64,000 nt of DNA from Caballeronia glebae (GCF_001545035.1 NZ_FCOJ02000002.1:62001-126000); one strand, 5' to 3'; positions 1 through 8,971 are shown, numbered from the stretch's first letter. Made by a program: numbers and translations. The notes: generated by a model not told the origin, from the letters alone.

Positions 1-125
1 AGGAAACGGTGACGCTCGAACGCGGATCGTGGACGCTGCCCGCCGAATTCGCCGCCGGCGACGCGACGATCGTGCCGTTGCGCGGCGGCGAGTCGATCGG
101 CTGGCGCTTCGTGGACACGCATTAA
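1..125 (+). CDS. pyrC: Dihydroorotase, C-terminal end (partial)
   Basis: An open frame enters from the left edge (first full codon at base 3) and ends at a TAA at 123-125, giving the last 40 residues. The tail has the pattern VPLRGGESIGWRF, which resembles the C-terminus of homodimeric PyrC (E. coli VPFLAGETVRWSV). PyrC interconverts N-carbamoyl-aspartate and dihydroorotate in cytosolic pyrimidine synthesis. The metal-binding barrel lies outside the window, so the call rests only on this tail and on family knowledge. The next gene starts 10 bases downstream, so the two are probably co-transcribed. Confidence 0.68.
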   Translation, partial: ETVTLERGSWTLPAEFAAGDATIVPLRGGESIGWRFVDTH

Positions 126-135
126 GCTTTCGAAC

Positions 136-942
136 GTGAGCGAGGGTTTCGCCGATATCGACTGGGCGCGGCCGTGGCTTGCGTCCATCGAGCCGCGCGG
201 CCGGCGCTGGCAGGCGGCGGCGCTCGCCGGTTACGGCGAATATCTCGCGGCGTTGAACGACGACGCGGCGGCGGCCGCGCATGTCACCGGTCGAGGCAAG
301 CCGCTTGCGTTCATCGCGCAGGAAGCGCTGCCGGCGGGGGCGTCTTACGAAGGTCACATCGCGGAGACCGGCCGCGTGCCGACGCGCCACAATCTCCACG
401 ATTTCTTCAACGGCGCGATGTGGTTCGCGTATCCGCGCATCAAAGCGGCGCTCAACGCGCGCCAGGCGGAGCAGATCGATGCGCTTGGCATTGGACCGAC
501 GCGCGGCGGCGTGCGCGACGCCCTCACGCTCTTCGATGAAAACGCCGTGCTCTTCGCTTGCGCCGATGCATCGCTTGCCGATGCGCTGCGCAGTTTCGAC
601 TGGCGCACGCTGTTCACGGACGAGCGCGCAGCATGGGGCACACGCTGCGAGGCGCGCATCTTCGGGCACGCGCTGCTGGAAAAGCTCGTCGCGCCGTACA
701 AGGCGTGCACAGGGCACGCGTGGATCGTCGACGTTCCCGCCGACTATTTCGAACTCGACGATGCCGCTCGCCGCGCGCTGCTCGACGAACGCGTGGCGCA
801 GCGCCTGAACGCCGGGCCGCTCGACAGCCGCGCATTCGCGCCGCTGCCTGTGCTGGGCGTGCCGGGCTGGTGGGAGGCGAACGCATCGCCCGATTTCTAT
901 GACGACGTCTGCGTGTTCCGCCCGGGCCGCCGTTCCCGGTGA
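136..942 (+). CDS. DUF3025 family protein
   Basis: A 268-residue cytosolic protein with no signal peptide or membrane segment. Residues 85-107 carry HNLHDFFN followed by a tryptophan/phenylalanine-rich stretch and YPRIKAALN, the block that typifies DUF3025. The biochemical role is unknown. The start is GTG at 136, with only a weak ribosome site, 10 bases after the pyrC stop, which suggests read-through translation from pyrC. Its TGA (940-942) nearly touches the -10 box of the RNase P RNA promoter. The family call is firm; any link to pyrimidine metabolism is inference from position only. Confidence 0.85.
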   Translation: MSEGFADIDWARPWLASIEPRGRRWQAAALAGYGEYLAALNDDAAAAAHVTGRGKPLAFIAQEALPAGASYEGHIAETGRVPTRHNLHDFFNGAMWFAYPRIKAALNARQAEQIDALGIGPTRGGVRDALTLFDENAVLFACADASLADALRSFDWRTLFTDERAAWGTRCEARIFGHALLEKLVAPYKACTGHAWIVDVPADYFELDDAARRALLDERVAQRLNAGPLDSRAFAPLPVLGVPGWWEANASPDFYDDVCVFRPGRRSR

Positions 943-945
943 TGT

Positions 946-951
946 TAAAAT
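946..951 (+). promoter_or_regulatory. -10 box of the rnpB promoter
   Basis: TAAAAT lies 10 bases before the mature 5' end of RNase P RNA and just past the DUF3025 stop codon. No good -35 is visible at the expected distance, so this half-site is supported mainly by its position. Confidence 0.5.
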
Positions 952-960
952 CGTAAGTTG

Positions 961-1373
<413 letters not shown>

Positions 1374-1388
1374 TTGTCATTCAAAAGA

Positions 1389-1423
1389 GAAGAGCCGGCG
1401 TCTCGCGACGTCGGCTCTTTTCG
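1389..1423. terminator. Bidirectional terminator between rnpB and the OsmC gene
   Basis: Arms 1391-1402 and 1407-1418 pair as a 12-bp stem with one G-U around a four-base loop. The stem is followed by TTTTCG on the plus strand and preceded by AAAAGAGA, so it could stop transcription from either side. It lies between the convergent rnpB and OsmC-family genes. Confidence 0.8.
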
Positions 1424-1441
1424 TTTCGGCTTGCGGCCTGA

Positions 1442-1864
1442 TTACGCTTCGACGATCTCGAACGAATGCGTGAGCTCCGCCGACTTCGCCAGCATGATCG
1501 ACGCCGAACAGTACTTGTCATGCGACAGGTTGATCGCGCGCTCGACGGTCGCCGGGTTCAGATTCTTTCCGGTCACGGTGAAGTGAAAGTGAATCTTCGT
1601 GAAAACCTTCGGGTCTTCGCTCGCGCGATCGGCCTTCAGCGTGACTGAGCAGCCCTGGATCTCCTGACGGCTCTTCTTCATGATCATCACGACGTCGTAG
1701 GCGGTGCAGCCGCCGGTGCCGAGCAGGACCATTTCCATCGGGCGCGGCGCGAGATTGCGGCCGCCGCCTTCGGGCGCGCCATCCATGTTCACGAGATGGC
1801 CGCTTCCCGTTTCGGCGGCGAAGGCCATGCCGTCTTGTCCCATCCAGCTAACTTTGCATTCCAT
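1442..1864 (-). CDS. OsmC family peroxidase-like protein
   Basis: 140 residues, the usual length for the YhfA/OsmC type. Cys53 lies in GTGGCTAYDV and Cys119 in HDKYCSAS; these are the two redox cysteines that reduce organic hydroperoxides in OsmC-fold enzymes. An upstream extension to 1951 is open, but the ATG at 1864 is preferred because GGAG lies 8 bases before it and the protein then begins MECKVSW as in the family. It is convergent with rnpB. A possible -10 box (TACAAT on the minus strand) is at 1906-1911. Expected to act in the cytosol in peroxide defence; the natural substrate is not shown. Confidence 0.88.
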   Translation of the reverse strand: MECKVSWMGQDGMAFAAETGSGHLVNMDGAPEGGGRNLAPRPMEMVLLGTGGCTAYDVVMIMKKSRQEIQGCSVTLKADRASEDPKVFTKIHFHFTVTGKNLNPATVERAINLSHDKYCSASIMLAKSAELTHSFEIVEA

Positions 1865-1905
1865 GCTCAGGCTCCAGCTGCTCAGCGCGTCATTACAGAG
1901 GCTAC

Positions 1906-1911
1906 ATTGTA
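1906..1911 (-). promoter_or_regulatory. Possible -10 box for the OsmC gene
   Basis: Read on the minus strand this is TACAAT, about 42 bases upstream of the chosen ATG. No convincing -35 is seen. Confidence 0.35.
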
Positions 1912-2156
1912 GCGGTTTAGGAACTTCCCATAGGTCGCTGCTTACGAGCATCTACCGGTTGACGAAGCGAAAATCGGCGCGGCGGTCTTGGCATCTGCGA
2001 TCGAAGGTTCAGTCGAGGAAGTCCTCTAAATCGAGATCGCTCCGAATTTTTACCACTTATCGCGCACAAGCGTATGAATTTAAAGATATTTATTGATTGA
2101 CGTTCGTCTCATTCTAATTTCAAATAGTGAAATTCGTTTTCACCATGCAGATCTTC
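1912..2156. other. Intergenic stretch without a recognised gene
   Basis: This stretch lies between the OsmC promoter region and the candidate small RNA. It becomes AT-rich near 2040-2130. I see no supported gene, repeat or structured RNA in it. Confidence 0.5.
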
Positions 2157-2185
2157 TTGCTTTGCAGCATGGCCGTGCCTATACT
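2157..2185 (+). promoter_or_regulatory. Sigma70-type promoter for a candidate small RNA
   Basis: TTGCTT at 2157-2162 and TATACT at 2180-2185 are separated by exactly 17 bases. The start would be near 2192, only 32 bases before a strong terminator stem, so the promoter appears to serve a short untranslated RNA. Confidence 0.6.
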
Positions 2186-2191
2186 CGTTCC

Positions 2192-2252
2192 TGTCTCCTC
2201 CACCTCCTCCTTTGGTGGATTAAGCCCGAGCCAAGCTGCTTGGGCTTTTTTT
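2192..2252 (+). ncRNA. Candidate small RNA with an anti-Shine-Dalgarno loop
   Basis: A transcript of about 61 nt is predicted between its own promoter and terminator. Hairpin 1 pairs TCCACC (2199-2204) with GGTGGA (2214-2219) and exposes the loop TCCTCCTTT. Eight of those bases, CCTCCTTT, match the 3' tail of 16S rRNA. A second CTCC sits just before the stem. Hairpin 2 is the terminator. There is no plausible ORF. CU-rich loops of this kind are known in trans-acting sRNAs that cover ribosome binding sites (for example in Rhodobacter and Sinorhizobium). A target-repressing role here is inference. I cannot tell whether it matches an sRNA already described in Burkholderia. Confidence 0.6.
2222..2252 (+). 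terminator. Intrinsic terminator of the candidate small RNA
   Basis: AAGCCCGAG (2222-2230) pairs with CTTGGGCTT (2239-2247) with one G-U, around an eight-base loop. T runs from 2246 to 2252. The next promoter, for rplM, begins at 2280. Confidence 0.85.
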
Positions 2253-2279
2253 CGTCCTCGCACCGCCCGACGCAAATCT

Positions 2280-2309
2280 TTGACGCGGCGACCCAATTCC
2301 CTTTATAAT
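2280..2309 (+). promoter_or_regulatory. rplM-rpsI promoter
   Basis: TTGACG (2280-2285) and a perfect TATAAT (2304-2309) with an 18-base spacer. This is a strong sigma70 pattern, as expected for a ribosomal protein operon. Transcription should start near 2316. Confidence 0.8.
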
Positions 2310-2315
2310 TCAAAG

Positions 2316-2446
2316 TTCTCTTCGCTACACGCCCGTGAAGAGAGGCTTGTGAGAGCCTGCACGCGTCTAGAACGCTCATATAAGCAGGGCCGAACAAGAC
2401 AAGCTCCAACGAGCAAACCTGGGCAGATCAATTTTTTGGATCGATC
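2316..2446 (+). promoter_or_regulatory. Structured leader of the rplM-rpsI mRNA
   Basis: The predicted untranslated leader is about 130 nt. TCTCTTC (2317-2323) can pair with GAAGAGA (2337-2343), and AGGCT (2343-2347) with AGCCT (2354-2358). A GATC-flanked stretch of six T lies just before the start codon. Leaders of this operon bind ribosomal protein for autogenous control in some bacteria; whether that happens here is unproven. Confidence 0.4.
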
Positions 2447-2875
2447 ATGAAGACGTTTTCCGCAAAAGCCGAAGAGGTGACGCGCGAATGGTACGTGATT
2501 GACGCGACGGATAAGGTTCTCGGCCGTGTCGCCAGCGAAGTGGCACGCCGTCTTCGCGGCAAGCATAAGCCTGAATTCACCCCGCACGTCGACACTGGTG
2601 ATTTCATCATCATCGTCAATGCCGGCAAGCTGAAAGTCACTGGCAACAAGGCCACGGACAAGAAGTACTATCGTCACTCGGGCTACCCGGGCGGCATTTA
2701 CGAAACGACTTTCGGCAAGATGCAAGAGCGTTTCCCGGGCCGCGCGCTCGAGAAGGCTGTCAAGGGCATGCTTCCGAAGGGTCCGCTCGGCTACGCGATG
2801 ATCAAGAAGCTGAAGGTCTACGCCGAAGCAACGCATCCGCATACGGCTCAACAGCCTAAAGCGCTCGAGATCTAA
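2447..2875 (+). CDS. rplM: 50S ribosomal protein L13
   Basis: 142 residues, the full family length. It opens [11 protein letters not shown] and contains the conserved [16 protein letters not shown] segment at about 15-30, RHSGYPGG at about 76-83 and [10 protein letters not shown] near 106-115, the L13 signature. L13 is an early-assembly protein of the large subunit. It starts at ATG 2447 after the structured leader. rpsI follows 11 bases downstream, the near-universal rplM-rpsI pair, so both subunits are supplied from one mRNA. Confidence 0.98.
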   Translation: MKTFSAKAEEVTREWYVIDATDKVLGRVASEVARRLRGKHKPEFTPHVDTGDFIIIVNAGKLKVTGNKATDKKYYRHSGYPGGIYETTFGKMQERFPGRALEKAVKGMLPKGPLGYAMIKKLKVYAEATHPHTAQQPKALEI

Positions 2876-2886
2876 GGGGAGCCCAC

Positions 2887-3279
2887 ATGATCGGTAACTG
2901 GAACTACGGTACGGGCCGCCGCAAGAGCGCCGTCGCTCGCGTCTTCATCAAGTCGGGCAAGGGCGAGATCATCGTCAATGGCAAGCCCATCGCCGACTAC
3001 TTCTCGCGCGAAACGTCGCTGATGATCGTGCGTCAGCCGCTGGAACTCACGAACCACGGCACCACGTTCGACATCAAGGTCAACGTGAATGGCGGCGGTG
3101 AAACGGGTCAGGCAGGCGCGGTTCGCCACGGCATCACGCGCGCGTTGATGGACTACGACGCTACGCTTAAGTCGCAACTGTCGAACGCTGGCTTCGTCAC
3201 CCGCGACGCGCGTGAAGTGGAACGTAAGAAGGTCGGTTTCCACAAGGCACGCCGCAGGAAGCAGTTCTCGAAGCGTTAA
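2887..3279 (+). CDS. rpsI: 30S ribosomal protein S9
   Basis: 130 residues. It starts [19 protein letters not shown], with the S9 motif [11 protein letters not shown] at about 10-20. It has [15 protein letters not shown] in the middle and ends in the invariant basic [11 protein letters not shown] tail that reaches the P-site tRNA in the small subunit. A GGGGAGCC ribosome site (2877-2884) precedes the ATG. It is the last gene of the rplM operon and is followed by a strong terminator at 3314. Confidence 0.98.
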   Translation: MIGNWNYGTGRRKSAVARVFIKSGKGEIIVNGKPIADYFSRETSLMIVRQPLELTNHGTTFDIKVNVNGGGETGQAGAVRHGITRALMDYDATLKSQLSNAGFVTRDAREVERKKVGFHKARRRKQFSKR

Positions 3280-3313
3280 GCGCTTCTCGCCGGGCAAGTT
3301 CCGGCGAAGCTGC

Positions 3314-3351
3314 AAAAGCCGCCCGCACGTCACGTGCAGGCGGCTTTTTTT
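3314..3351 (+). terminator. rplM-rpsI operon terminator
   Basis: AAAAGCCGCC with following GCACGT pairs to ACGTGC-AGGCGGCTTTT, giving a long GC-rich stem followed by seven T at 3345-3351. Confidence 0.9.
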
Positions 3352-3476
3352 CGTTTTGCCGCACGCAAACGCGGAACATGTCGAATTTTCATATAGCCCA
3401 TTGATTCCATGGACATTCGGCACGATATTGAGATCAGCCCTACAATAGCGGTTAGAAGCTTAATTGGAGAGTTCGA

Positions 3477-3842
3477 ATGAGCGCTGTCAGCGACACCCCC
3501 ACGACCGAAATGCCGATGCCGTTCGTCTTTACCGACGCGGCAGCGGAGAAGGTCAAGCAATTGATCGACGAAGAAGGCAATCCGGATCTGAAGCTGCGCG
3601 TGTTCGTGCAAGGCGGCGGATGCTCGGGTTTCCAGTACGGCTTCACGTTCGACGAAGAAGTGAACGAAGACGACACCGTGCTGGACAAGGCGGGCGTGCA
3701 ACTGCTCGTCGACTCGATGAGCTATCAGTATCTCGTCGGCGCGGAAATCGACTATAAGGACGACCTCAACGGCGCCCAGTTCGTCATCAAGAATCCGAAC
3801 GCCACCACGACTTGCGGTTGCGGTTCGTCGTTCTCGGTCTGA
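3477..3842 (+). CDS. erpA: Iron-sulfur cluster insertion protein ErpA
   Basis: 121 residues of the A-type carrier family. The three cluster-binding cysteines are visible: Cys49 in [11 protein letters not shown], and Cys113 and Cys115 in the C-terminal [10 protein letters not shown]. ErpA delivers assembled Fe-S clusters to apo-enzymes such as isoprenoid-synthesis proteins. The N-terminal 13 residues before PFVFTD are variable, as in other Burkholderiaceae copies. TTGGAGAG (3463-3470) gives a good ribosome site, and a TACAAT -10 lies near 3441. It is a single gene, convergent with anmK, with a duplicated terminator after it. Confidence 0.95.
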   Translation: MSAVSDTPTTEMPMPFVFTDAAAEKVKQLIDEEGNPDLKLRVFVQGGGCSGFQYGFTFDEEVNEDDTVLDKAGVQLLVDSMSYQYLVGAEIDYKDDLNGAQFVIKNPNATTTCGCGSSFSV

Positions 3843-3868
3843 GCACGAATCAATCGATGTGATCGAAA

Positions 3869-3898
3869 CGGAGCCTGCGGGCTCCGTTTTTGTTTTTG
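3869..3898 (+). terminator. erpA terminator, first copy
   Basis: Stem 3869-3875 with 3880-3886 (seven base pairs), four-base loop, then T-rich tract TTTTTGTTTTTG. The second, identical copy lies 57 bases further on. Confidence 0.85.
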
Positions 3899-3925
3899 AG
3901 CGCGCATCAATCGATGTGATCGAAA

Positions 3926-3955
3926 CGGAGCCTGCGGGCTCCGTTTTTGTTTTTG
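3926..3955 (+). terminator. erpA terminator, second copy
   Basis: Identical stem at 3926-3932 with 3937-3943 and the same T-rich tail, within the second unit of the 57-bp duplication. Confidence 0.85.
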
Positions 3956-3963
3956 AGCGCGCG

Positions 3964-5115
3964 TCAGTGCGGATAAATCGCGCCGAGGACGCGCTCGCCC
4001 GCCGCGCCCGTCACCGCAGGCAGGTTGCCCGGTTCGCGCGCGACGCAGCGCATCGCGAGCCACGCGAACGCGAGCGCTTCGACTTGCTGCGGCGGCACGC
4101 CGAGCGCCTCGGTCGTCATCACCGGTACGCCGGGAACGCCGCCGTCTTCGAGCGCCTGCCGGAGCATCTTCATCAGAACCGGGTTGCGCGCACCGCCGCC
4201 ACACACATATACGGCGCGGGTGTCCGGCGCGTGTCGCGCAATCTCGCGGGCGACGGTCGTGGCGGTGAGCGCGGTGAGCGTCGCCTGGATGTCGGCGGGA
4301 GCGAGGCTCGCGAAGGCGGCGAGTTTCGCGTCCATCCACGCCGGATTGAACAGATCGCGGCCCGTGCTCTTGGGCGGCGCGAGTTCGAAGAACGGTTCGT
4401 CGAGCAACGCGTTCAAAAGCGCCCGGTCGATCCGGCCTTGAGCCGCGAACTGGCCGCCATCGTCGTATGCGCGCTGGGTGTGGCGCAAAGCCCATTCGTC
4501 GATCAGCACGTTTGCCGGGCCGCAATCGAAGCCGCGCACTTCGCCGCTCGCCGCGAGAATCGTAATGTTGCTGATGCCGCCCAGATTGCACACGACGCGC
4601 GTCTCGTTCTTTTCGCCGAATACGGTGGCGTGGAACGCCGGAACGAGCGGCGCGCCCTGGCCGCCCGCGGCGACGTCGCGGCTGCGGAAATCGGCGATCA
4701 CATCGATGCTGGTCATTTCCGCGAGCAGCGCTGGATTGTTGATCTGCCGCGTGTAACCCTTTTCCGGCCGATGCCGCACGGTCTGCCCATGCACGCCGAT
4801 TGCGCGTACTTTCGTCGCCGAGCAGCCGCTCATGCTCTGCAGTTCGTGGCAGCAGACGGCATAGCGCGTCGCGAGCGCGTTCGCCGCGAGCGCTGCGCGT
4901 TCGAGTTCGTTGTCGCCGGGCGATTGCAGTTCGAAGAGCGCATCGCGCAAGCCTTTCGAAAAGGACACGTGCGCCTCGCCGATCACCACGGGCGGCTTGC
5001 CCGTCGCGAACTGAACGGCCACGCCGTCGACGCCGTCCATGCTGGTTCCGGACATCAAACCGAAGTACACGCCGTCCGACTTGCCGGTTTCGATTGCTTC
5101 GGTTTTCTTTCCCAC
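3964..5115 (-). CDS. anmK: Anhydro-N-acetylmuramic acid kinase
   Basis: 383 residues, family length. The ATP-binding signature [12 protein letters not shown] is at 19-30, with GQTVRH, GDIGGISN-like NLGGISNIT and CGGGARNP further on, as in AnmK of the sugar-kinase/actin superfamily. The enzyme hydrolyses the 1,6-anhydro bond and phosphorylates anhydroMurNAc to MurNAc-6-phosphate in cytosolic murein recycling. It starts at ATG 5115, 365 bases from the divergent tyrS start. Its stop lies directly against the duplicated erpA terminator. Confidence 0.95.
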   Translation of the reverse strand: MGKKTEAIETGKSDGVYFGLMSGTSMDGVDGVAVQFATGKPPVVIGEAHVSFSKGLRDALFELQSPGDNELERAALAANALATRYAVCCHELQSMSGCSATKVRAIGVHGQTVRHRPEKGYTRQINNPALLAEMTSIDVIADFRSRDVAAGGQGAPLVPAFHATVFGEKNETRVVCNLGGISNITILAASGEVRGFDCGPANVLIDEWALRHTQRAYDDGGQFAAQGRIDRALLNALLDEPFFELAPPKSTGRDLFNPAWMDAKLAAFASLAPADIQATLTALTATTVAREIARHAPDTRAVYVCGGGARNPVLMKMLRQALEDGGVPGVPVMTTEALGVPPQQVEALAFAWLAMRCVAREPGNLPAVTGAAGERVLGAIYPH

Positions 5116-5480
5116 GCTCCTCTCCTCTTCGATGCCGGTTTGCCGGGTTTGCCGGGGTTTGCCGGGGTTTGCCGGTTAAGCGGCGATTATCCGCGTTAAG
5201 GAGCGAATCGTTAAGATGCATCTGGTGTCCGTCCAAACTGCGCCGCACATTCCGAAGGGCCGATTGCCGCGCAAAACCGCGCGATCAGACACGAAACGGC
5301 GCGAACGGTCGCGTCATCGCGTAAAATCCTGAGCCTGAACAAGCAATTGCGCGCGATTTCGTCGTTTTCCGCGCGCCGCCTTTTTGACGCGGCATCCGCG
5401 CCGGCCACGCCGGTTTCGAGCGTCGGCCAGGCCGATGCATCGCCGGTCATCGAACCCTTTTGAATTCACAAGCCGCAAGC
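5116..5480. other. Divergent intergenic region between anmK and tyrS
   Basis: About 365 bases without a supported gene. It holds a short tandem repeat at 5134-5176 and presumably both promoters. TAAAAT near 5324 is a possible -10 for tyrS. In related genomes, from memory, an M23-type peptidase gene lies near here; no trace of one is visible. Confidence 0.5.
5134..5176. repeat. Short tandem repeat of TTTGCCGGGG type
   Basis: Four to five near-identical units of 9-10 bases (variants of GGTTTGCCGG) upstream of anmK. The pattern suggests replication slippage; no function is evident. Confidence 0.75.
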
Positions 5481-6719
5481 ATGACCACTGATTCCAACGC
5501 GTCCAGCTTTCCGATCACCGACGATGTCCAAAGCGCGCTCGCCATCGCCAAGCGCGGCTGCGACGAACTGCTGATCGAAGACGAATTCGCGCAGAAGCTC
5601 GCGAGAAGCGCCGCGACGGGCAAGCCGCTGCGCATCAAACTCGGTCTCGATCCGACCGCGCCCGATATCCACATCGGCCATACGGTCGTGCTGAACAAGA
5701 TGCGCCAGTTGCAGGATCTCGGCCATCAGGTCATTTTCCTGATCGGCGATTTCACGTCGCTGATCGGCGATCCGTCCGGCCGCAACGCGACGCGCCCGCC
5801 GCTCACGCGCGAGCAGATCGAGATGAACGCGAAGACGTATTTCGAGCAGGCCGCGCTCGTGCTGGATCGCGAGAAGACCGAGATTCGTTATAACAGCGAA
5901 TGGTCCATGCCACTTGGCGCCGACGGCATGATCAAGCTCGCGTCGCGCTACACGGTCGCGCGCATTCTGGAGCGCGAAGACTTCACCAAGCGCTTCCAGG
6001 GCGGCGTGCCCATTTCGATCCACGAACTCCTCTACCCGCTGATGCAGGGCTACGATTCCGTCGCGCTGAACGCGGATCTGGAACTCGGCGGCACAGACCA
6101 GAAGTTCAACTTGCTCGTGGGCCGTGAATTGCAGAAGCAGTACGGCCAGGAGCAGCAGTGCATTCTGACGATGCCGTTGCTGGAAGGGCTCGACGGCATC
6201 GAGAAGATGTCGAAGTCGAAGAACAATTACGTCGGCATCAGCGAGAAGCCGACCGAGATGTTCGGCAAGCTGATGAGCATTTCGGACGTTCTCATGTGGC
6301 GTTATTTCGAACTGCTTTCGTTCCGTCCGATGAGCGAAATCGAAGGCTACAGACGCGAAGCCGAAAGCGGCCGCAATCCGCGCGACTTCAAGGTGATGCT
6401 CGCGCAGGAAATCGTCGCGCGCTTCCACTCGCCGGCGGATGCCGAGCGTGCGCTCGACGACTTCAACCATCGCGCGAAGGGCGGCGTGCCGGACGACATT
6501 CCTACGGTGGCGATCGCGGGCGCGCCGATTGCGATCGGCCAGTTGCTGAAGCAGGCGGGGCTCGTGCCCTCGACGAGCGAAGCGCTGCGCAACATCGAGC
6601 AGGGCGGCGTGAAGATCGACGGCGCGACCGTCTCCGACAAGGCACTGAAGATCGAGGCGGGCGAGTTCGTCGTGCAGGTGGGCAAGCGCCGTTTCGCGCG
6701 CGTCACGCTGACCGCCTGA
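5481..6719 (+). CDS. tyrS: Tyrosyl-tRNA synthetase
   Basis: 412 residues from the ATG at 5481. A TTG 21 bases upstream is in frame but has no ribosome site. The class I motifs are clear: HIGH at 64-67 in [10 protein letters not shown], and KMSKS at 242-246. The C-terminal 70 residues form an S4 RNA-binding domain ([31 protein letters not shown] region). This is the bacterial TyrRS2/TyrZ-like form common in beta-proteobacteria. It attaches tyrosine to tRNA-Tyr in the cytosol. dtd starts 4 bases after the stop, so the pair that charges and proofreads tRNA-Tyr is co-transcribed. Confidence 0.97.
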   Translation: MTTDSNASSFPITDDVQSALAIAKRGCDELLIEDEFAQKLARSAATGKPLRIKLGLDPTAPDIHIGHTVVLNKMRQLQDLGHQVIFLIGDFTSLIGDPSGRNATRPPLTREQIEMNAKTYFEQAALVLDREKTEIRYNSEWSMPLGADGMIKLASRYTVARILEREDFTKRFQGGVPISIHELLYPLMQGYDSVALNADLELGGTDQKFNLLVGRELQKQYGQEQQCILTMPLLEGLDGIEKMSKSKNNYVGISEKPTEMFGKLMSISDVLMWRYFELLSFRPMSEIEGYRREAESGRNPRDFKVMLAQEIVARFHSPADAERALDDFNHRAKGGVPDDIPTVAIAGAPIAIGQLLKQAGLVPSTSEALRNIEQGGVKIDGATVSDKALKIEAGEFVVQVGKRRFARVTLTA

Positions 6720-6723
6720 GTCG

Positions 6724-7182
6724 ATGATCGCGCTCATTCAGCGTGTAAAGCGCGCCGACGTGCGCGTGGGCGAGCGCGTGACCGGCGCGATCGAAGCGGG
6801 CCTGCTCGCGCTGGTCTGCGCCGAGCGCGGCGACAACGAAGCCGCCGCCGACAAATTGCTCGCGAAGATGCTCGCGTATCGCGTGTTCAGCGACGCCGCG
6901 GGGAAGATGAACCTGTCCGTGTCGAACATGGATGGCGCGGGTCGCGCGGGCGGCGTCTTGCTGGTATCGCAATTCACGCTCGCGGCGGATACGTCGAGCG
7001 GCCTGCGCCCGAGCTTCACGCCCGCCGCGCCGCCCGACGAAGGCAAGCGGCTGTTCGACTATTTCGTGACGCAAGCGCGCGCGAAGCATCCGGTCGTCGA
7101 AACGGGCGAGTTCGGTGCGGAGATGCAAGTGTCGCTCGTGAACGACGGGCCGGTCACTTTCTGGCTGCAAGTGCGGCCCTGA
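6724..7182 (+). CDS. dtd: D-aminoacyl-tRNA deacylase
   Basis: 152 residues with the two DTD signature motifs: SQFT at 82-85 and NDGPVT at 140-145, containing the Gly-cisPro pair that discriminates chirality. The enzyme releases D-amino acids (notably D-Tyr) mischarged on tRNA. It lies 4 bases after tyrS, whose product is a main source of D-Tyr-tRNA. The start [13 protein letters not shown] matches the family. The next gene follows after 7 bases. Confidence 0.96.
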   Translation: MIALIQRVKRADVRVGERVTGAIEAGLLALVCAERGDNEAAADKLLAKMLAYRVFSDAAGKMNLSVSNMDGAGRAGGVLLVSQFTLAADTSSGLRPSFTPAAPPDEGKRLFDYFVTQARAKHPVVETGEFGAEMQVSLVNDGPVTFWLQVRP

Positions 7183-7189
7183 TTTCAGG

Positions 7190-7846
7190 ATGGCTATGAC
7201 GACGCAGGTCCTTTTTATTCGACACGGCGAAACCGACTGGAATCGCATCAAACGCATTCAGGGGCATATCGACATTCCCTTGTCCGAGCACGGCTTTCTA
7301 CAGGCGGAACAACTCGGTCAGCGTCTTGCGCGCGACGGGCAAATCGACGCGGTTTATTCGAGCGACCTGCAACGCGCGCAGCAGACGGCGCGTCCTTTCG
7401 CGGATGCGCTCGGGCTCGACGTGCGTTTATCGCAGAGCCTGCGCGAGCGCTTCTACGGCGCGTTCCAGGGCCACGACAGCGACGAGATCAACGACAAGTT
7501 TCCCGCTGAATACGTCGAATGGCAGACGCGCGATCCCGGCTTCTCACCACCCGGCGAGGGCGAATCGCAGCGCGTGTTCTATCACCGTGTGGTGCATGCG
7601 ATGGAGCCGATTGTCGCCGGACACGCGGGCGGTCGTGTCGCGGTCGTCGCGCATGGCGGCGTGCTCGATTGCGTTTATCGATTCGCGATGAAGTTGTCGT
7701 TGCAGGAGCCGCGCAACTGGCCGCTGCTCAATTGCAGCGTCAATGTGGTGGACTACGCCGATGGCGGCGCGAAGGTCGTGTCGTGGGGCGATATCGCGCA
7801 TCTGTCGACGGATACGGACGACGACAACCTCCGCAAGCGCGCCTAG
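7190..7846 (+). CDS. Histidine phosphatase family protein (GpmB-like)
   Basis: 218 residues of the phosphoglycerate mutase-like branch. The catalytic RHG is at 11-13 ([18 protein letters not shown]), and a second histidine lies in [10 protein letters not shown] at about 153-159. The spacing and small size fit a cofactor-independent-looking phosphatase more than a glycolytic mutase, so the name gpmB is not asserted. It is the third gene of the tyrS-dtd unit. Its TAG overlaps the 3' end of the convergent ruvB by four bases. Confidence 0.88.
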   Translation: MAMTTQVLFIRHGETDWNRIKRIQGHIDIPLSEHGFLQAEQLGQRLARDGQIDAVYSSDLQRAQQTARPFADALGLDVRLSQSLRERFYGAFQGHDSDEINDKFPAEYVEWQTRDPGFSPPGEGESQRVFYHRVVHAMEPIVAGHAGGRVAVVAHGGVLDCVYRFAMKLSLQEPRNWPLLNCSVNVVDYADGGAKVVSWGDIAHLSTDTDDDNLRKRA

Positions 7847-8904
7847 CTGCTGTTCGCATCCCAAAGATCGCGGATCGGCCCCGCATCCGGCGCCGCGATG
7901 CCGAAGTGCCGATACGTGAGCATCGTGGCGACGCGTCCGCGTGGCGTGCGCTGCAAAAAGCCCTGCTGAATCAGATAGGGTTCCAGCACGTCTTCGATCG
8001 TGTCGCGCTCTTCACCGATGGCCGCGGCGAGGTTATCCACGCCAACCGGCCCGCCATCGAACTTGTGGAGAATCGCTTCGAGCAGCTTGCGGTCCATCAG
8101 GTCGAAGCCGACCGGATCGACGTCGAGCATCTTCAGCGCTTTGTCGGCGACATCGGCGCTGATCACGCCGTCGGCTCTCACCTCGGCGTAGTCGCGCACG
8201 CGACGTAGCAGGCGGTTCGCGATACGCGGCGTGCCGCGCGCGCGCTTCGCGATTTCAAACGAGCCTTCCGGCACGATTTCCGCCTTCAACAACGACGCAG
8301 ATCGCGTCACGATGCGCGCCAGTTCGCTCGCGTTATAGAACTCCAGCCGCGACACGATGCCGAAGCGATCGCGCAGCGGATTCGTCAGCATGCCCGCGCG
8401 CGTGGTCGCGCCGACGAGCGTGAACGGCTGAAGATCCAGCTTCACGCTGCGCGCGGCCGGCCCTTCGCCGATCATGATGTCGATTTGATAATCTTCGAGC
8501 GCCGGATACAGGATTTCCTCGACGACCGGCGAGAGCCGGTGAATTTCGTCGATGAACAGCACGTCGTTCGCTTCGAGATTGGTGAGCAGCGCGGCGAGAT
8601 CGCCCGCGCGCTCCAGCACCGGCCCCGACGTCTGCCGCAGATTCACACCCATTTCCCGCGCGATGATGTGCGCGAGCGTTGTCTTGCCGAGCCCTGGCGG
8701 TCCGAACAGCAACACGTGATCGAGCGCTTCGGAGCGGCGCTTGGCCGCCTCGATGAAAATTTCGAGCTGGCCGCGCGCCTTTTCCTGCCCGATGTATTCA
8801 TCGAGCTTGTGCGGACGGAGCGCGCGTTCGAACGCTTCCTCGTTGCGCGAGACGGGCGAGGCCGAGATGACGCGTTCGGCGGCGAGTTTGTCGGTTTCGA
8901 TCAT
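7843..8904 (-). CDS. ruvB: Holliday junction branch-migration helicase RuvB
   Basis: 353 residues. Walker [10 protein letters not shown] is at about 69-77, Walker B with DEIH at about 119-122, sensor GATTRAG near 168, and the arginine finger region RDRFG follows. The C-terminal winged helix contains RTPRGRVAT. RuvB hexamers drive branch migration of Holliday junctions with RuvA. It is the last gene of the ruvC-ruvA-ruvB run, 67 bases after ruvA. Its end overlaps the last bases of the convergent phosphatase gene. Confidence 0.98.
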   Translation of the reverse strand: MIETDKLAAERVISASPVSRNEEAFERALRPHKLDEYIGQEKARGQLEIFIEAAKRRSEALDHVLLFGPPGLGKTTLAHIIAREMGVNLRQTSGPVLERAGDLAALLTNLEANDVLFIDEIHRLSPVVEEILYPALEDYQIDIMIGEGPAARSVKLDLQPFTLVGATTRAGMLTNPLRDRFGIVSRLEFYNASELARIVTRSASLLKAEIVPEGSFEIAKRARGTPRIANRLLRRVRDYAEVRADGVISADVADKALKMLDVDPVGFDLMDRKLLEAILHKFDGGPVGVDNLAAAIGEERDTIEDVLEPYLIQQGFLQRTPRGRVATMLTYRHFGIAAPDAGPIRDLWDANSS

Positions 8905-8971
8905 TTTTCGATTGTACAGCGAGCTTTTCCGCGGCGAATCTGGCCGAATGGGTTAGGCCCAATCGCCATCG

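Larger units (their letters stand above)
3849..3962 (+). repeat. Exact 57-bp tandem duplication carrying a terminator
   Basis: Bases 3849-3905 are repeated without change at 3906-3962. Each unit holds a stem CGGAGCC/GGCTCCG with a TGCG loop, followed by TTTTTGTTTTTG. The result is two consecutive identical intrinsic terminators after erpA, ending one base before the anmK stop codon. Confidence 0.95.

Noticed and set aside
5460..5480. A TTG start for tyrS seven codons upstream
   Set aside because: No ribosome site precedes it, and the ATG at 5481 gives a normal N-terminus.
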